Positions 11,418 to 21,974 of a stretch of 29,222 nucleotides of DNA are shown piece after piece. Made by a program: the position numbers and the translations under genes. Every line of letters begins with the position of its first letter. The stretch's first letter is position 1. The notes beneath the pieces were generated by a model. It was not told the DNA's origin and did no database searches. It saw only the letters and a program-made list of their open reading frames with translations. Source of the DNA: a bacterium (GTDB taxonomy: Bacteria > Bacillota_I > Bacilli_A > Mycoplasmatales > Mycoplasmoidaceae); NCBI GenBank assembly GCA_017633195.1, contig JAGBPV010000051.1:1-29222 (forward strand), written 5' to 3'.

Positions 11418-12788
11418 ATGGAAATAAACTCATTATATGAACTAAATAAATCATATTTAGAATTAATAAATAAAAAAGTAAATGTTACATTTAATTGTTG
11501 AATAAGAAATAACCGTTCTAGTGGTAAAATTGGATTTTTAAATGTTACTGATGGAACAGCCAACAATATTCAAGTAGTATATAAAAAAGATCTTATATCT
11601 AATTTTGATGAAATTTCAAAATTCAGTGTTTGATCAGCTATTAAAGTAAGTGGCAATATTGTTTTAAAAGATAATGATGAAAGATATGAAATTAATGCAA
11701 CACAAATTGAACTACTTGCAGTTTCTGATTCTAATTATCCTTTGCAAAATAAAGAACATTCATATGAATTTCTTAGAGAAATTAGTCATTTAAGAGCAAG
11801 GTCAAATTTATTTAATGCAGTAATGAGAATAAGAAGTGAAGCTGCATATGCTGTTCATAACTTTTTTCATAATGAAAGATTCTTGTATTTAAATGCTCCT
11901 GAAATTACAGAAAATGATGGAGAAGGAGCAGGAGAAAATTTCATCATTAAAACAAGACAAAAAGATGAAAACTTTTTTGGTGAAGAAGCTTATTTAACAG
12001 TATCAGGACAGTTACATGCAGAAGCTTATGCACAAGCATTTAAAGATGTTTATACTTTTGGTCCAACTTTTAGAGCAGAAAATTCCCATACAAATCGTCA
12101 TATTTCTGAGTTTTGAATGATTGAACCTGAAATGGCATTTAAAGATCAAAAATATGGAATGCAAATTGCTGAAGCACTAATTAAATATGTTATTAAATGA
12201 GTTTTAGAAAATTGTATATATGAATTAAAAGTATGTGCTAATAAAACTGATACATTATTAATTGAAAAATTACAAAGATATTTAGATAATAAGTTTCCTG
12301 TTATTGAATATAAAGAAGCAATCAATTTATTAAAAAAAGATCAGTCTGAAAATAAAGTAACTTTTGAAAACAAAGATATTTTTGATGGGTTAGATTTAGG
12401 CAGTGAACATGAAAAATATATTTGTGAAAAAGTCTTTAATTTACCAACTTTTATTATTAATTATCCAAAAGAAATTAAAGCGTTTTATATGAAATTAAAT
12501 GAAGATAAAAAAACAGTTGCTGCATATGATTGCTTAGTTCCTGGAATTGGTGAGGTTGTTGGTGGAAGTGAAAGAGAAAGTAATATAGACATCATTTTAA
12601 ATAGATTAAAAGAATTAAAAATATCACCTGATAAATTAAATTGATATTTAGAGTTAAGAAAATATGGATATTACAAATCCGTTGGATTTGGAATTGGTTT
12701 TGAAAGATTAATTATGATGTTAACAGGAATAGAAAATATCAGAGATGTAATTGCTTTTCCAAGATATCCAGGATCATTAAAGTTTTAA
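11418..12788 (+). CDS. asnS: Asparaginyl-tRNA synthetase (456 aa)
   Basis: Charges tRNA-Asn with asparagine in the cytoplasm. The N-terminal OB-fold anticodon-binding region (residues about 15-110) is followed by a class II catalytic core. It contains the motif 2 segment [16 protein letters not shown] and the motif 3 segment [13 protein letters not shown] near the C-terminus, both characteristic of the AsnRS/AspRS group. FRAENS and the closing FPRYPG favour AsnRS. The ATG is preceded by AGGA at suitable spacing. Several internal TGA codons are Trp (for example EFW). It heads a plus-strand run with pgsA three bases downstream. Confidence 0.96.
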
Positions 12789-12791
12789 TTC

Positions 12792-13469
12792 ATGAATATC
12801 AAAACTTATATAAAAAAACAATATATTCCTAATTACTTAACCATTTTAAGAATTTTCTTCATGGTATTAGTAATTATCTTTATTCTTGTACAAATTGGAA
12901 ATCCAATTTATTATTTATCATTAAATGGCTATATCTCTTCATATAAAGCCGGATTTAGAGTGAATGATATTGTTGCAGGAAGTTTCTTTATAATTGCAAG
13001 TATTACAGATTTTTTAGATGGATATCTTGCTAGAAAATATAATTGAGTATCAGACTTTGGGAAATTATGAGATCCATTAGCAGATAAATTATTGGTAGAT
13101 GGTAGTTTAATTTGTTTAAGTTATAATGATTTAATTCCTGTATGAATTACTGTGATTTTAATTTTAAGAGATTTTATTGTTGATGCATTTAGAATGAATG
13201 CATTAAGAAAAAAGATTGTAGTTTCATCAAAGTTTTTAGGAAAATTAAAAACTATTTTTGAAATGATTGGATTAATTTTCATCTTCTTTTTCTTTCATTT
13301 TAGTTATGATGATGCTTATATATCAAATCAAATAATTGATTGATATCTAATTCAAAATCTTTTTATGATTATTGCTACCATCTTTAGTTTATGTTCAATG
13401 ATTGAATATATTTCTTTAATATCTAAATTAACAAAAAATAAACAAAATACAATGAAAGAAGTTAATTAA
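12792..13469 (+). CDS. pgsA: CDP-diacylglycerol-glycerol-3-phosphate 3-phosphatidyltransferase (225 aa)
   Basis: Integral membrane enzyme making phosphatidylglycerol phosphate from CDP-diacylglycerol and glycerol-3-phosphate. The CDP-alcohol phosphotransferase signature is exact: Asp73, Asp76, Gly77, Ala80, Arg81, Gly90, Asp94, Asp98. Several hydrophobic segments flank it. The start lies three bases after the asnS stop with no clear ribosome site, which suggests translational coupling. The gene order asnS-pgsA-cinA-like is, to my knowledge, the one found in the Mycoplasma genitalium/pneumoniae group. Confidence 0.94.
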
Positions 13470-13472
13470 TAA

Positions 13473-13970
13473 ATGGGATTGCAAAATATTATTGTTCAAA
13501 AATTAATGGATTTAAATTTAAAACTAGGAATTATTGAAACATCAACTAATGGTATGATTTGTTCAAATTTTGCAATAAATACAAATTATGAAAAAGTTTT
13601 TAAAGTTGGATTTGTATTAAATGATAAAAGTTTATTTTATAAGTTTGATATTGATGAAAATACAAAATTTTTAAGTCAAATTAATGCAAGAAAACTTGCT
13701 AAATATTTAAAAAATGAATTTGATTGTGATTTAGTTTTAAGTGTTGTATCAACTAGTAATGATTTAGATTTAAAAGAAATTAAAGACTTAAACATTAATA
13801 TTGAAAATAAAAATAATCCTAATGGACATGCATTTATTTCAATTTTAGTAGTAGATAAATATACAGATTTTGAACTTCAATTTAAATCTAGTGATGAATT
13901 AAGAGATAGATTATTAATTACAAATAAAGCTTTAAATGAATTATTAAGTGTTGTATTAAAACTTAAATAA
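13473..13970 (+). CDS. CinA C-terminal-domain-like protein, degenerate (165 aa)
   Basis: Length and overall pattern fit the stand-alone CinA C-terminal (PncC-type nicotinamide-nucleotide amidase) fold: an N-terminal helix and strand, a middle ARKLAKYLKNEFDCDLVLSV segment, then GHAFISILV and a long C-terminal helix (RDRLLITNKALNELL). Position after pgsA is the standard Firmicute neighbourhood. The usual AESCTGG motif reads IETSTNG and the glycine-rich TGIAGPGG segment is not recognisable, so amidase activity is doubtful. The start is three bases after the pgsA stop. The stop is one base from the convergent thioredoxin-like gene. Confidence 0.68.
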   Translation: MGLQNIIVQKLMDLNLKLGIIETSTNGMICSNFAINTNYEKVFKVGFVLNDKSLFYKFDIDENTKFLSQINARKLAKYLKNEFDCDLVLSVVSTSNDLDLKEIKDLNINIENKNNPNGHAFISILVVDKYTDFELQFKSSDELRDRLLITNKALNELLSVVLKLK

Positions 13971-13971
13971 A

Positions 13972-14265
13972 TTAAAGTTTATCTTGTTTTAATATTTCAC
14001 TAATTAAGTTCAATTTGCAAGTATTAAAAATAGCAGTTTGATTTTCAAAAACAACTAATGTTGGAGTTTGTTTAATTTTATATTTTGTTTTTAATGCAAG
14101 TAAATCATCAACATTAACTAAATAAACTTTTAATTTAGTTTGATTTAAATCTAAAAGAATTTTATTTAAATCATAATTTACTTTAGAAATAAATACTACA
14201 ATTAAGCTTTGGTTTTGTTCTAATAATTCGTTAAAGTCACTATAAGATAAAATATCATTAATCAT
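13972..14265 (-). CDS. Thioredoxin-fold protein lacking the CXXC active site (97 aa)
   Basis: The sequence follows a thioredoxin: LIVVFIS (strand), a helix, LKVYLVNVDD (strand), then TPTLVVFEN with the conserved cis-proline at residue 68 and a final helix. Where the WCGPC redox motif should be (about residues 28-33) it reads SKVNYD, so no dithiol chemistry is possible. The only cysteine is near residue 82. The start overlaps the 3' end of gmk by eight bases, so the two are probably cotranslated. A binding or scaffolding role is inference. A decayed thioredoxin is the alternative. Confidence 0.68.
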   Translation of the reverse strand: MINDILSYSDFNELLEQNQSLIVVFISKVNYDLNKILLDLNQTKLKVYLVNVDDLLALKTKYKIKQTPTLVVFENQTAIFNTCKLNLISEILKQDKL

Positions 14266-14827
14266 TGTTTATAATTTTTTGTATTTCTTGTTTAACATCA
14301 TTAATTGCTTTTTGCAAATCATTATTAATAATACAAACATCATACATATGAATTAATTCTAATTCTTTAATTGCTTTTTGAATGCGTTCATTAATAACTT
14401 GCAATGAATCAGTATTTCTATTTAATAATCTTTGTTTTAATGCATCAATTGATGGAGGTGCTATAAAAATTTTATAAGCATTAATTTTATCATTTAATAG
14501 TTTCTTTAGCCCATCAGTTTCAATTTCTAACAAAACATTATTTCCTTCTTCTAAAGTTTTTAATACAAATGATTTTGGTGTTCCATAATAATTATTGTTA
14601 TAAACTGCATATTCTAAGAATTCATGATTTTTAATTTTTTCTTCAAATTCTTGTTTTGAAACAAAAAAATAATCTTTTCCATCAATTTCATTAATTCTTG
14701 GTTGTCTTGTTGTCATAGAAATCGATTGATGCAAATTTAATGATTTAATTGGATAAATTTGATCTATAATTGTCTTTTTTCCAACACCACTTGGTCCACT
14801 AATAATAATTAACTTGCCTTTTTTCAT
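14258..14827 (-). CDS. gmk: Guanylate kinase (189 aa)
   Basis: Phosphorylates GMP to GDP with ATP in purine nucleotide salvage. The P-loop is GPSGVGKKT (residues 11-19), followed by the GMP-binding part SMTTRQPR-NEIDGKDYFFVS, YGTPK and VLLEIETDG, all typical of the family. The length is normal. No Shine-Dalgarno is visible. A TATAAT 18 bases upstream implies a very short leader. It is divergent from def and overlaps the downstream thioredoxin-like gene. Confidence 0.95.
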   Translation of the reverse strand: MKKGKLIIISGPSGVGKKTIIDQIYPIKSLNLHQSISMTTRQPRINEIDGKDYFFVSKQEFEEKIKNHEFLEYAVYNNNYYGTPKSFVLKTLEEGNNVLLEIETDGLKKLLNDKINAYKIFIAPPSIDALKQRLLNRNTDSLQVINERIQKAIKELELIHMYDVCIINNDLQKAINDVKQEIQKIINND

Positions 14828-14844
14828 AAATTTATATGTGTAAT

Positions 14845-14850
14845 ATTATA
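14845..14850 (-). promoter_or_regulatory. -10 box for gmk
   Basis: Exact TATAAT on the minus strand, 17 bases before the gmk ATG. The predicted transcript would have a leader of only about 10 bases, consistent with the lack of a ribosome site. No good -35 box. Confidence 0.5.
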
Positions 14851-14889
14851 ATCTTTAGAATAATGGTAATTAAAATAAAGTTTTTTTAG

Positions 14890-14895
14890 TATAAT
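14890..14895 (+). promoter_or_regulatory. -10 box for def-rnjA
   Basis: Exact TATAAT on the plus strand, 29 bases before the def ATG, in the 97-base divergent gap with gmk. No good -35 box at 17 bases. Confidence 0.5.
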
Positions 14896-14924
14896 AATAA
14901 AAAACACGAATTTAAATTCTTTCA

Positions 14925-15485
14925 ATGATAAAAAAATTAATTCCTTCTAAGACTTGATTAACATATGATACCAATCCATCTATTAGACAAAAATGTGCTT
15001 TAGTTGATATTAATAATTTAAATCAAGCAGATTTTGATTTAATGGATAAAATGATTGCTTACATTGATGCTACTTATGAAGATAAAGCAGAAAAATATGA
15101 TATTGTTCCAGGTTTAGCAATTGCTGCTAATCAATTAGGTATAAATAAACAAATTGTATATTTACATTTTGATGAAGATGGAGTTGAATATAAATACATG
15201 TTAATGAATCCAAAAATTCTTTCAAGTTCATTAGCAAAAACATATTTAAAAAATGGTGAAGGATGTTTATCTGTTTTAGATGAGCATGAAGGTGTTTCTA
15301 TTCGTTACAAAACAGTTAAGGTTAAAGCATATGATTATTTGACTAAACAAGAAGTAATCATTGATGCAAAAGGATTATTAGCAATTTGTTTACAACATGA
15401 ATGTGATCATTTAAATGGTTTATTATTTTATGATAGAATTGCTGAAATTCCTTTAAATGCAATGCCTTATAAAACTAAGGAATAG
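14925..15485 (+). CDS. def: Peptide deformylase (186 aa)
   Basis: Removes the formyl group from nascent proteins. All three family motifs are present: GLAIAANQLG (residues 63-72), EGCLSV with metal ligand Cys114, and the zinc/iron-binding HECDH (158-162). The start MIKKLIPS is upstream of an in-frame TGA (Trp), which would hide it under the standard code. It is followed four bases later by rnjA. Confidence 0.94.
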
Positions 15486-15489
15486 TTAT

Positions 15490-17241
15490 ATGAATACAAA
15501 TGAAAATAATGAATTAATATTAGAAGAAGCAAAGTTCAATAAAAAGCAAAAAACTCATCCTTCTACTTATATTTTTAGTCTAGGTGGAGTTGGTGAAATT
15601 GGTAAAAACATGTATGTTATTGAGCATGAAGATGAAATTATTATTATTGATGCTGGAATAAAATTTGCTGATGACTCTTTACCTGGAGTAAATGGAATTA
15701 TTCCATCTTTTGCATACTTAAAAGAAAATGAAAAAAAGATAAAAGCATTAGTGATAACTCATGGTCATGAAGATCATATTGGAGCAATTCCACACTTATT
15801 AAGACAAATTAAAATACCAGAAATCTGGGGTGGTAAATTAACTTGTGAATTGATTAAAAAGAAGTTATTAGAATATAAAGATATTAAATTCAATAAAATC
15901 AATCCTTTTGATGATGATACAACTTTTAAAACAAAATATTTTGATGTTGAATTTTGTAGAGTTGCTCACTCTATTCCAGATGCATTTGCAATTGCTGTAA
16001 CTACTCCAAATGGAATTGTTTTTGAAACTGGTGATTTTAGATTTGATTTTAGTACTTATGGAGATCAATTTAATTTAGCAAAAGCAGCAAAAATTGCTGC
16101 AAAAGATGTAGCAGTATTAATGTGTGAATCTACTAATGCACAACAAGGTGGATTTAGTGAAAGTGAATTTTATGTAATTAAGAAATTAAAAGAAATTATT
16201 TCTTTGCAAATAGGAAGAATTTTTATTTCTAGTTTTGCTTCAAATTTATCAAGAATTGAACAAATTATTGCAATTTGTATTGCAAATAATAGAAAAATTT
16301 GTTTAATGGGAAGAAGTATGGAAAATAATGTTGCTGTTTCTAGAAAAATTGGTTATTTAAATGTTAGCAATGAATCATTTATAACTCCAGCTGAAATTGC
16401 TAAATATCCAGATAATGAAGTAGCAATCTTATTAACAGGTTCACAAGGAGAAGAATTAGCTGCACTAAGTCAAATAGCAAATGGAAAACACCATTATGTT
16501 TCATTTAAACCAAGTGACACAGTAATCTTATCTTCAAATCCTATTCCTGGTAATTTTTTGAGTGTTGAAAAAATGGTTAATCAAATTTATAAATGTGGTG
16601 TTAAAGTTTATGAAAATAAACCAGATTGTAAAATTCACGCTTCTGGACACGCAACTCAAACTGAATTACAATTATTAATTAAAATTTTAAATCCAACTAA
16701 TCTTGTTCCAATTCATGGTGAATATAAAATGATGACAGGTTTACAAAAATTAGCAGAACTTGTTGATATGGATCCATCATCAATTAAGGTTTCAGCATTA
16801 GGTCAAAAACTTGAACTTTATGATGGCGTTATTGAAGTTACTGACGAATTTGTGCAAGCAGGTGTTACATATATTGATGGTAATCAACGTCAAACTGGTG
16901 ATCACCAAAATGGTGATTCATGAGAAATTTTACAAGAAAGACAAAATATCTCTACTAATGGAGTTTTTACTGTTTTATTAATTTTTGATGAAAAGAAAAA
17001 AACATTATATTCAGATCCAATAGTTTCAACAAGAGGATGTTTTTATGCAAAGAATAACACTTGATTAATTAATAAAATCACTCAGGTAATAAAACAAACT
17101 ATTGTTAAAGAAATTGAAATAAAAAAAGAATTACCAACAAAAGAATTTATTAACAAAAAAGTATTTAATATATCTAGTCAATATATTTGAAGAAGTAAAC
17201 ATAAAACCCCAAAAATTGTTACTGATATTATTAATCTTTAA
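15490..17241 (+). CDS. rnjA: Ribonuclease J (583 aa)
   Basis: Metallo-beta-lactamase/beta-CASP nuclease with endo- and 5'-exonuclease activity in mRNA decay and rRNA processing. The metal site HGHEDH is at residues 91-96. GVGEIGKN, FETGDFRFD, SGHATQ and the PIHGEYKM region follow in the usual order, then a C-terminal domain. ATG 15490 is chosen because AAGGAA lies eight bases before it, at the end of def. An in-frame ATG at 15457 lies within def and lacks support. An internal TGA (Trp) at 16921 separates the C-terminal 106 residues under the standard code. Confidence 0.95.
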
Positions 17242-17246
17242 AAAAT

Positions 17247-17279
17247 AAAAGAATTAGTATTTTAAATGCTAATTCTTTT
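17247..17279. terminator. Bidirectional terminator between rnjA and glyA
   Basis: Arms AAAAGAATTAG and CTAATTCTTTT are perfect 11-bp complements, five bases after the rnjA stop. The stem can extend into the loop, and it begins with A and ends with T runs, so it can serve both convergent transcripts. Confidence 0.75.
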
Positions 17280-17320
17280 AAATTAATTAAAAAGTTACTT
17301 TATAAAACTTTAAAAACAAA

Positions 17321-18547
17321 TTAATTATAAATTGGATATTTCTTCAATAATTCTAAGACTTCTTTTTTAATAGAATTTATAATCTTTTCTTCACCATTAG
17401 AATTAATTATTTGCACCATTCACTTTGCAATTTGAATAAACTCTTCTTTCTTAAAACCTCTTGTAGTCATTGCAGGTGAACCCATTCTAATTCCACTAGG
17501 AGTTTTAGCAGAGTTTTTTTCAAAAGGAATAGTATTTTTATTTGCAAGAATATGTGCTTGTTGCAATCAATCTTGAATTTTATCTGCTGTGTGTTTTGTT
17601 TTTTTAAAAACATCAATACATAATAAATGATTATCTGTTCCATCTGAAATAACATGAAATCCTGCTTTAGTAAATTCATCTGCTAATGCTTTAGCATTTA
17701 TTAAAATATCTTTGCAATATTCTTTAAATGATGGAAGCATTGATTCATATAAAGTTACAGCTTTTGCAGCAATAATATTTTCTTGTGGACCACCTTGAAT
17801 TCCAGGAAAGATAGCAGAATTAATTTTCTTAGCAATTTCTTCATCATTGCATAAAATTATTGCACCTCTTGCTCCTCTTGTTTGTTTTTGTAATGTTGTC
17901 ATTACAACATCTGCATATGGAAAAGGATCTGGATGTAATCCTGCAATTATTAATGCAGAAATATGTGAAATATCTGCTAATAAATAAGCATTAACTTCTT
18001 TTGCAATATCTTTAAACTTTTTTCAGTCAATAATTCTTGAATAATTACTTGCACCTGCAATAATTAATTTTGGTTTTGTAATTAAAGCAATTTCTCTTAC
18101 TTTATCATAATCAATTTGTTCAGTTTTTTCATCAACTCCATAATGAAAAAAATTATAGAATTTTCCTGTAATAGAAAATGATGCACCATGGCTTAAATGT
18201 CCACCACTTGTTAAATCCATTCCTAAAATTCTATCTCCAGGTTTTAATAAAGCTAAATAAATAGCTAAATTTGCTGTTGAGCCACTTAATGGTTGAACAT
18301 TAGCATATTTGCATTTAAATGCTTTCTTTGCTCTTTCAATAGTCAATAATTCAAGTTCATCTACAACTTCAACACCAGGATAATATCGATTATTTGGATA
18401 TCCTTCAGCATATTTATTTGTAAAAATGCTTCCTGCAGCATCTAAAACATCTTGTGAAACATAGTTTTCACTTGGAATTAAATTAATAAAAGTTTGTTCT
18501 CTGTTCAATTCTTTTTTAATTAAAAGTTCTACTTCTTTATCTTGCAT
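17321..18547 (-). CDS. glyA: Serine hydroxymethyltransferase (408 aa)
   Basis: PLP enzyme interconverting serine and glycine and loading tetrahydrofolate with one-carbon units. The fold is clear: [60 protein letters not shown]. The PLP-lysine loop is atypical: it reads [13 protein letters not shown] where TTTHKTLRGPRGG is usual, so the His before Lys221 is Gln. The preceding DMAHIAGL reads [11 protein letters not shown] 18547 gives the usual N-terminus, 11 bases from AGGAG. ATG 18556 and GTG 18559 are also in frame but crowd the ribosome site. Downstream end meets rnjA convergently. Confidence 0.93.
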
Positions 18548-18579
18548 AAATAACATCACTCCTATTAAATATTTAATTT

Positions 18580-18585
18580 ATTATA
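18580..18585 (-). promoter_or_regulatory. -10 box for glyA
   Basis: Exact TATAAT in the 61-base gap between rpiB and glyA, 33 bases before the glyA ATG. It suggests glyA can be transcribed apart from the upstream operon. No clear -35 box. Confidence 0.45.
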
Positions 18586-18608
18586 TAAGTTAAAAACTAA
18601 GAAATAAA

Positions 18609-19052
18609 TTATCTTTTATTATCATAATCAAGAATTACTTTTACTCTATTTTCATGATAATCATGTAATGGTTCAGTTTGCAAAAATTCTTTTACTATTT
18701 CTAAATTGTCATTAATATTTACATAAAGTCCGCTTAGACAAAGAATATTGCAATGATCATGACTAACAATGTATTGTGTTAATTCTTTTTTATCTACTAA
18801 TCCAGCAAGAATATTTTTAACTTTATTAGCAGCAATGCAAACTCCAACTCCAGTGCCACATATCAATATACCTTTATGATTTTTAGGATCTAATGCTACT
18901 TTTTGTGCAACTTTAAATGCATATTCTTGATAATTTGCACTTTCTAAAGAATAACTACCTAAATCTTCATATGGTATTTTATTTTTATCAAAATATTTTT
19001 TAATTGCTTCTTTAACTAAAAAACCAGCATGATCATTGCCTAAATAAATCAT
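18609..19052 (-). CDS. rpiB: Ribose-5-phosphate isomerase B (147 aa)
   Basis: Interconverts ribose-5-phosphate and ribulose-5-phosphate in the pentose phosphate pathway. GNDHAGF at the N-terminus and the ICGTGVGVCIAANK loop with its conserved Cys mark the RpiB/LacAB family. Full length. LacA/LacB (galactose-6-phosphate isomerase subunits) are the alternative but normally occur as a pair. The start is one base after the tsaC stop, with AAAGGA inside the tsaC end as ribosome site. Next to glyA, as in Bacillus. Confidence 0.93.
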   Translation of the reverse strand: MIYLGNDHAGFLVKEAIKKYFDKNKIPYEDLGSYSLESANYQEYAFKVAQKVALDPKNHKGILICGTGVGVCIAANKVKNILAGLVDKKELTQYIVSHDHCNILCLSGLYVNINDNLEIVKEFLQTEPLHDYHENRVKVILDYDNKR

Positions 19053-19053
19053 T

Positions 19054-19614
19054 TTACATTTCCTTTAATACTTTATTAATTTCATTTAAAGAAATTTCAC
19101 CTTCTCTAATGATTTTGTGTTCATCTAAATTATAAATTGTTGAAGGTTTAGTAGAATAAGATTTACCTTTAACAATTAATAATTTATTTGAAATAAGATT
19201 ATCTTTAAATATATTAAAAGCTTCATCTGAAGTTCTTATGGTATCATGTCCACTAATATTAGCACTTGTACAATATATTGAATTTAATTCATCTAGTATT
19301 TTTAGAATTTGAGGATGATTAGGAATTCTATATGCAATTTTATGATAAATAATTGTTAGTTTCCCTGGTCAAAATTTATTTGCTAATCTAGTAAATTCAT
19401 CTGAAATATCACCTGAAATTTGTTGTATATTTTTTATTAATAAAACTATCTTTTTTTCTTTTGGACGATTTTTTAATAAATATAAATCTTCTTCATTCTT
19501 ACTAAACAAACCTAAAACTGTATCAGTTTCCATTAAAGCAATATTATTATTTTTTAATCAATCAATAATTAAATTTAAATTATAATAAAAATCACTGTCT
19601 TTTATAGTCTTCAT
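19054..19614 (-). CDS. tsaC: L-threonylcarbamoyladenylate synthase, Sua5/YrdC family (186 aa)
   Basis: Makes threonylcarbamoyl-AMP, the precursor of the t6A modification at tRNA position 37. It shows the Sua5/YrdC signature segments METDTVLGLFS, KNRPKEKKIVLLI, FWPGKLTII, YCTSANISG and PSTIYNL. It is the short form without the C-terminal Sua5 domain. TGA codons for Trp split it under the standard code. The start ATG 19614 lies inside the 3' end of prmC (35-base overlap) with only a weak ribosome site, so coupling is likely. Confidence 0.9.
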
Positions 19615-20482
19615 CTTCTAGTGTTAACTTTAAATATCTTGTTAATCCATGATAATCATTACTAAATTCATAAGTAATTTTACATAAATTCTTGTATCAA
19701 AGATTATTAATTAATTTTGTTAATATATCTTTGTGTTCTGGATTAATTTCAAAATAACAAGTTAGTTTTCTCTTCAACAAATATGTTAAATATTCAAATA
19801 CAACTTTGTAATAATATAAACCATTATCTTTTGCATATAATGCTGAATTTGGTTCATATTTTTTTACGTTATTTTCAATATGTTTATCATTTTTTGCAAT
19901 ATATGGTGGGTTCATTACTAAAATATCAAATTTTTTTTTGCAAGTTATAAAAAATTTTTTAATGTCCATCTTTTTAAGTCTAACTTTTTTTATTAAACCT
20001 AATTTTCTTGCATTACTCTTTAGCAAAGAAAAAGGTCTTGTATATTTTTCAACTAATGTTACTCTTGCATTTAAGTTATTAGCAATAGTTAAACCTATAT
20101 TGCCTATTCCAGCACATAGATCAACAACTTTTAAATTCTTTTTATAATTTTCTAAAATAATTTTATCTACTAATAGTTCAGTCTCACTTCTTGGTATTAA
20201 AGTACCTTTATTAATATTAAATTTAAGACCATAAAAATAGTGTTGTTTAGTAATGTAACTTATTGGATAATGTTTTTTTGACATTAAATAAAGAAAATCA
20301 AAAAATTTATCAATGTCATCTTTAAAATTTATTTCTTGATTTTTAAAAGTATAAAAATCAGCAAGAGTTTTGATATTTTTAGAAAAATAAAATAGTAAAT
20401 TGAAGAAATCCTTATTTACATTCGGATCATCTTTATAATTATATTTTTTTAAAAAATAATTGTATAAATCATAATAAGTCAT
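19580..20482 (-). CDS. prmC: Release factor glutamine methyltransferase (300 aa)
   Basis: Methylates the glutamine of the GGQ motif in release factors, here the RF1 encoded immediately upstream. An N-terminal helical domain is followed by LIPRSETE, the SAM-binding DLCAGIGNIGL (residues 121-131) and the catalytic NPPY at 191-194. The start codon overlaps the prfA stop by one base (TAATG), a typical coupled junction. A TGA (Trp) at 19697 precedes a further 38-residue tail, ending in QWFLL, that overlaps tsaC. Confidence 0.93.
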
Positions 20483-21558
20483 TATATCTTTAATGCCTTC
20501 ATTTTTTCTAATTGCTCATTAGCAATTAAAGCAGAAATTATTTCTTCTAAATTGCCAATCATAATTTGATCCAACTTATTTAAAGTTAATCCAATTCTAT
20601 GATCAGTTACACGATTTTGAGGATAATTATATGTTCTTATTTTTTCTGCTCTTTCACCACTACCAACTTGATCTTTTCTTAAATTAGAAATTGCATCATG
20701 TTGTTCACTATTATATTTTTCTCATAATTTTGCTCTTAACAATTGCATAGCAGATTCTCTATTTTCAATCTGACTTCTTCCTTCTTGACAAGCAACTACT
20801 ATTCCTGTTGGAAGATGAGTTAATCTAACTGCTGAATCAGTACGATTAACATGTTGGCCACCAGCTCCTCCTGATCTATAAGTATCAACTCTTAAATCAG
20901 CAGGATTAATTACAACTTGGATTTCATCAACTTCTGGTAAAACTGCAACAGTTATTGTCGAAGTGTGAACTCTTCCTTTACTTTCAGTTAATGGAACTCT
21001 TTGCACTCTATGTACACCTGATTCAAATTTCATCTTAGAATACACATCTTTTCCAATAATTTTAAAAGAAATAAAATCTATTCCAAATGCTTTTTGACTT
21101 AGACTTAATACTTGGATTTTTCATCCTTGCATATCTGCATATTTTTGATAGCATTCAAAAAGATCACCAACAAAAATAGAAGATTCATCACCACCTGCAG
21201 CAGGACGCATTTCTACAATAACATTCTTTTCATCATTTTCATCTTTTGGTAATAAAAGAATTTTTAAATTTTCTTCAATTTTTTGAATTTGTGGTTTTAA
21301 TTCATTTATTTCTTCTTGTGCAGCAATTACTAATTCTTCATCTTTTTCTTTATCTAAAATAGTTTCACATTGTTGCGCTTCTTCAATTTTTTGTTTGTAT
21401 TCAGCAAATAAATTACAAACATCTAAATTGTCTTTAATTTGTTTGTTTAATGTTTTTATCTTATTAACATCTGTAACAGTTTCTAATTCTTTTTGAAAAT
21501 CATTGATACGATTAAAAATACCATGTACAGTATCAAATAATCTCTTGTTATATTCCAT
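20482..21558 (-). CDS. prfA: Peptide chain release factor 1 (358 aa)
   Basis: Recognises UAA and UAG and releases the finished protein. The PXT stop-recognition motif is PLT at residues 189-191 ([13 protein letters not shown]). The catalytic GGQ is at 233-235. TGA codons within it are Trp, in keeping with loss of RF2 in UGA-recoding mollicutes. The start follows the rpmE stop by 22 bases and has no clear ribosome site. Coupled to prmC. Confidence 0.95.
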
Positions 21559-21580
21559 GGAATTTGAATTTATGCATTAA

Positions 21581-21889
21581 TTATTCAGCAATTTTAAGAT
21601 CTTTGAAGTTAGTTACTTTTTTAGAATTTGATTTCTTTGTTACTTTCTTAACTTCTGATTCTTTTTTAGCATTAAAATTTTTACCAGCTTCAAATTTGCT
21701 GTTTAATTTTTCTGATTTACCTTTAACAGATGTATTACTGGTTTTACCTAAATATCAAGGATGACAATGTGAACATATGTCAATATGACATACATCTGCA
21801 TGGTAAGTTGAATCAATATCAAAAGTAGTTCCACAACTAGCACATTGAAATTTAGCAATTTTTGTTTTTGGTTGTATTTCTTTATTCAT
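21581..21889 (-). CDS. rpmE: Ribosomal protein L31 (102 aa)
   Basis: Large-subunit protein of the zinc-binding type: Cys16, Cys19, Cys39 and Cys42 form the CXXC pairs, with Cys34 extra. The ICSHCHPWYLGK segment is diagnostic, its Trp encoded by TGA. A lysine-rich C-terminal extension of about 40 residues exceeds the usual L31 length. ATG 21889 is preceded by AGGAT. It heads the rpmE-prfA-prmC-tsaC-rpiB-glyA run. Confidence 0.92.
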
Positions 21890-21974
21890 ATGTCATATCC
21901 TATTTTATAAATATTATTTATTTTAACAAAAAGAAAGTTTTTTTTAAATCTATTTATGATTTTATTATTTATAG

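Noticed and set aside
17467..17679. Minus-strand 70-residue frame inside glyA
   Set aside because: Wrong frame. The glyA frame continues through the TGA at 17567 to the expected SHMT C-terminus.
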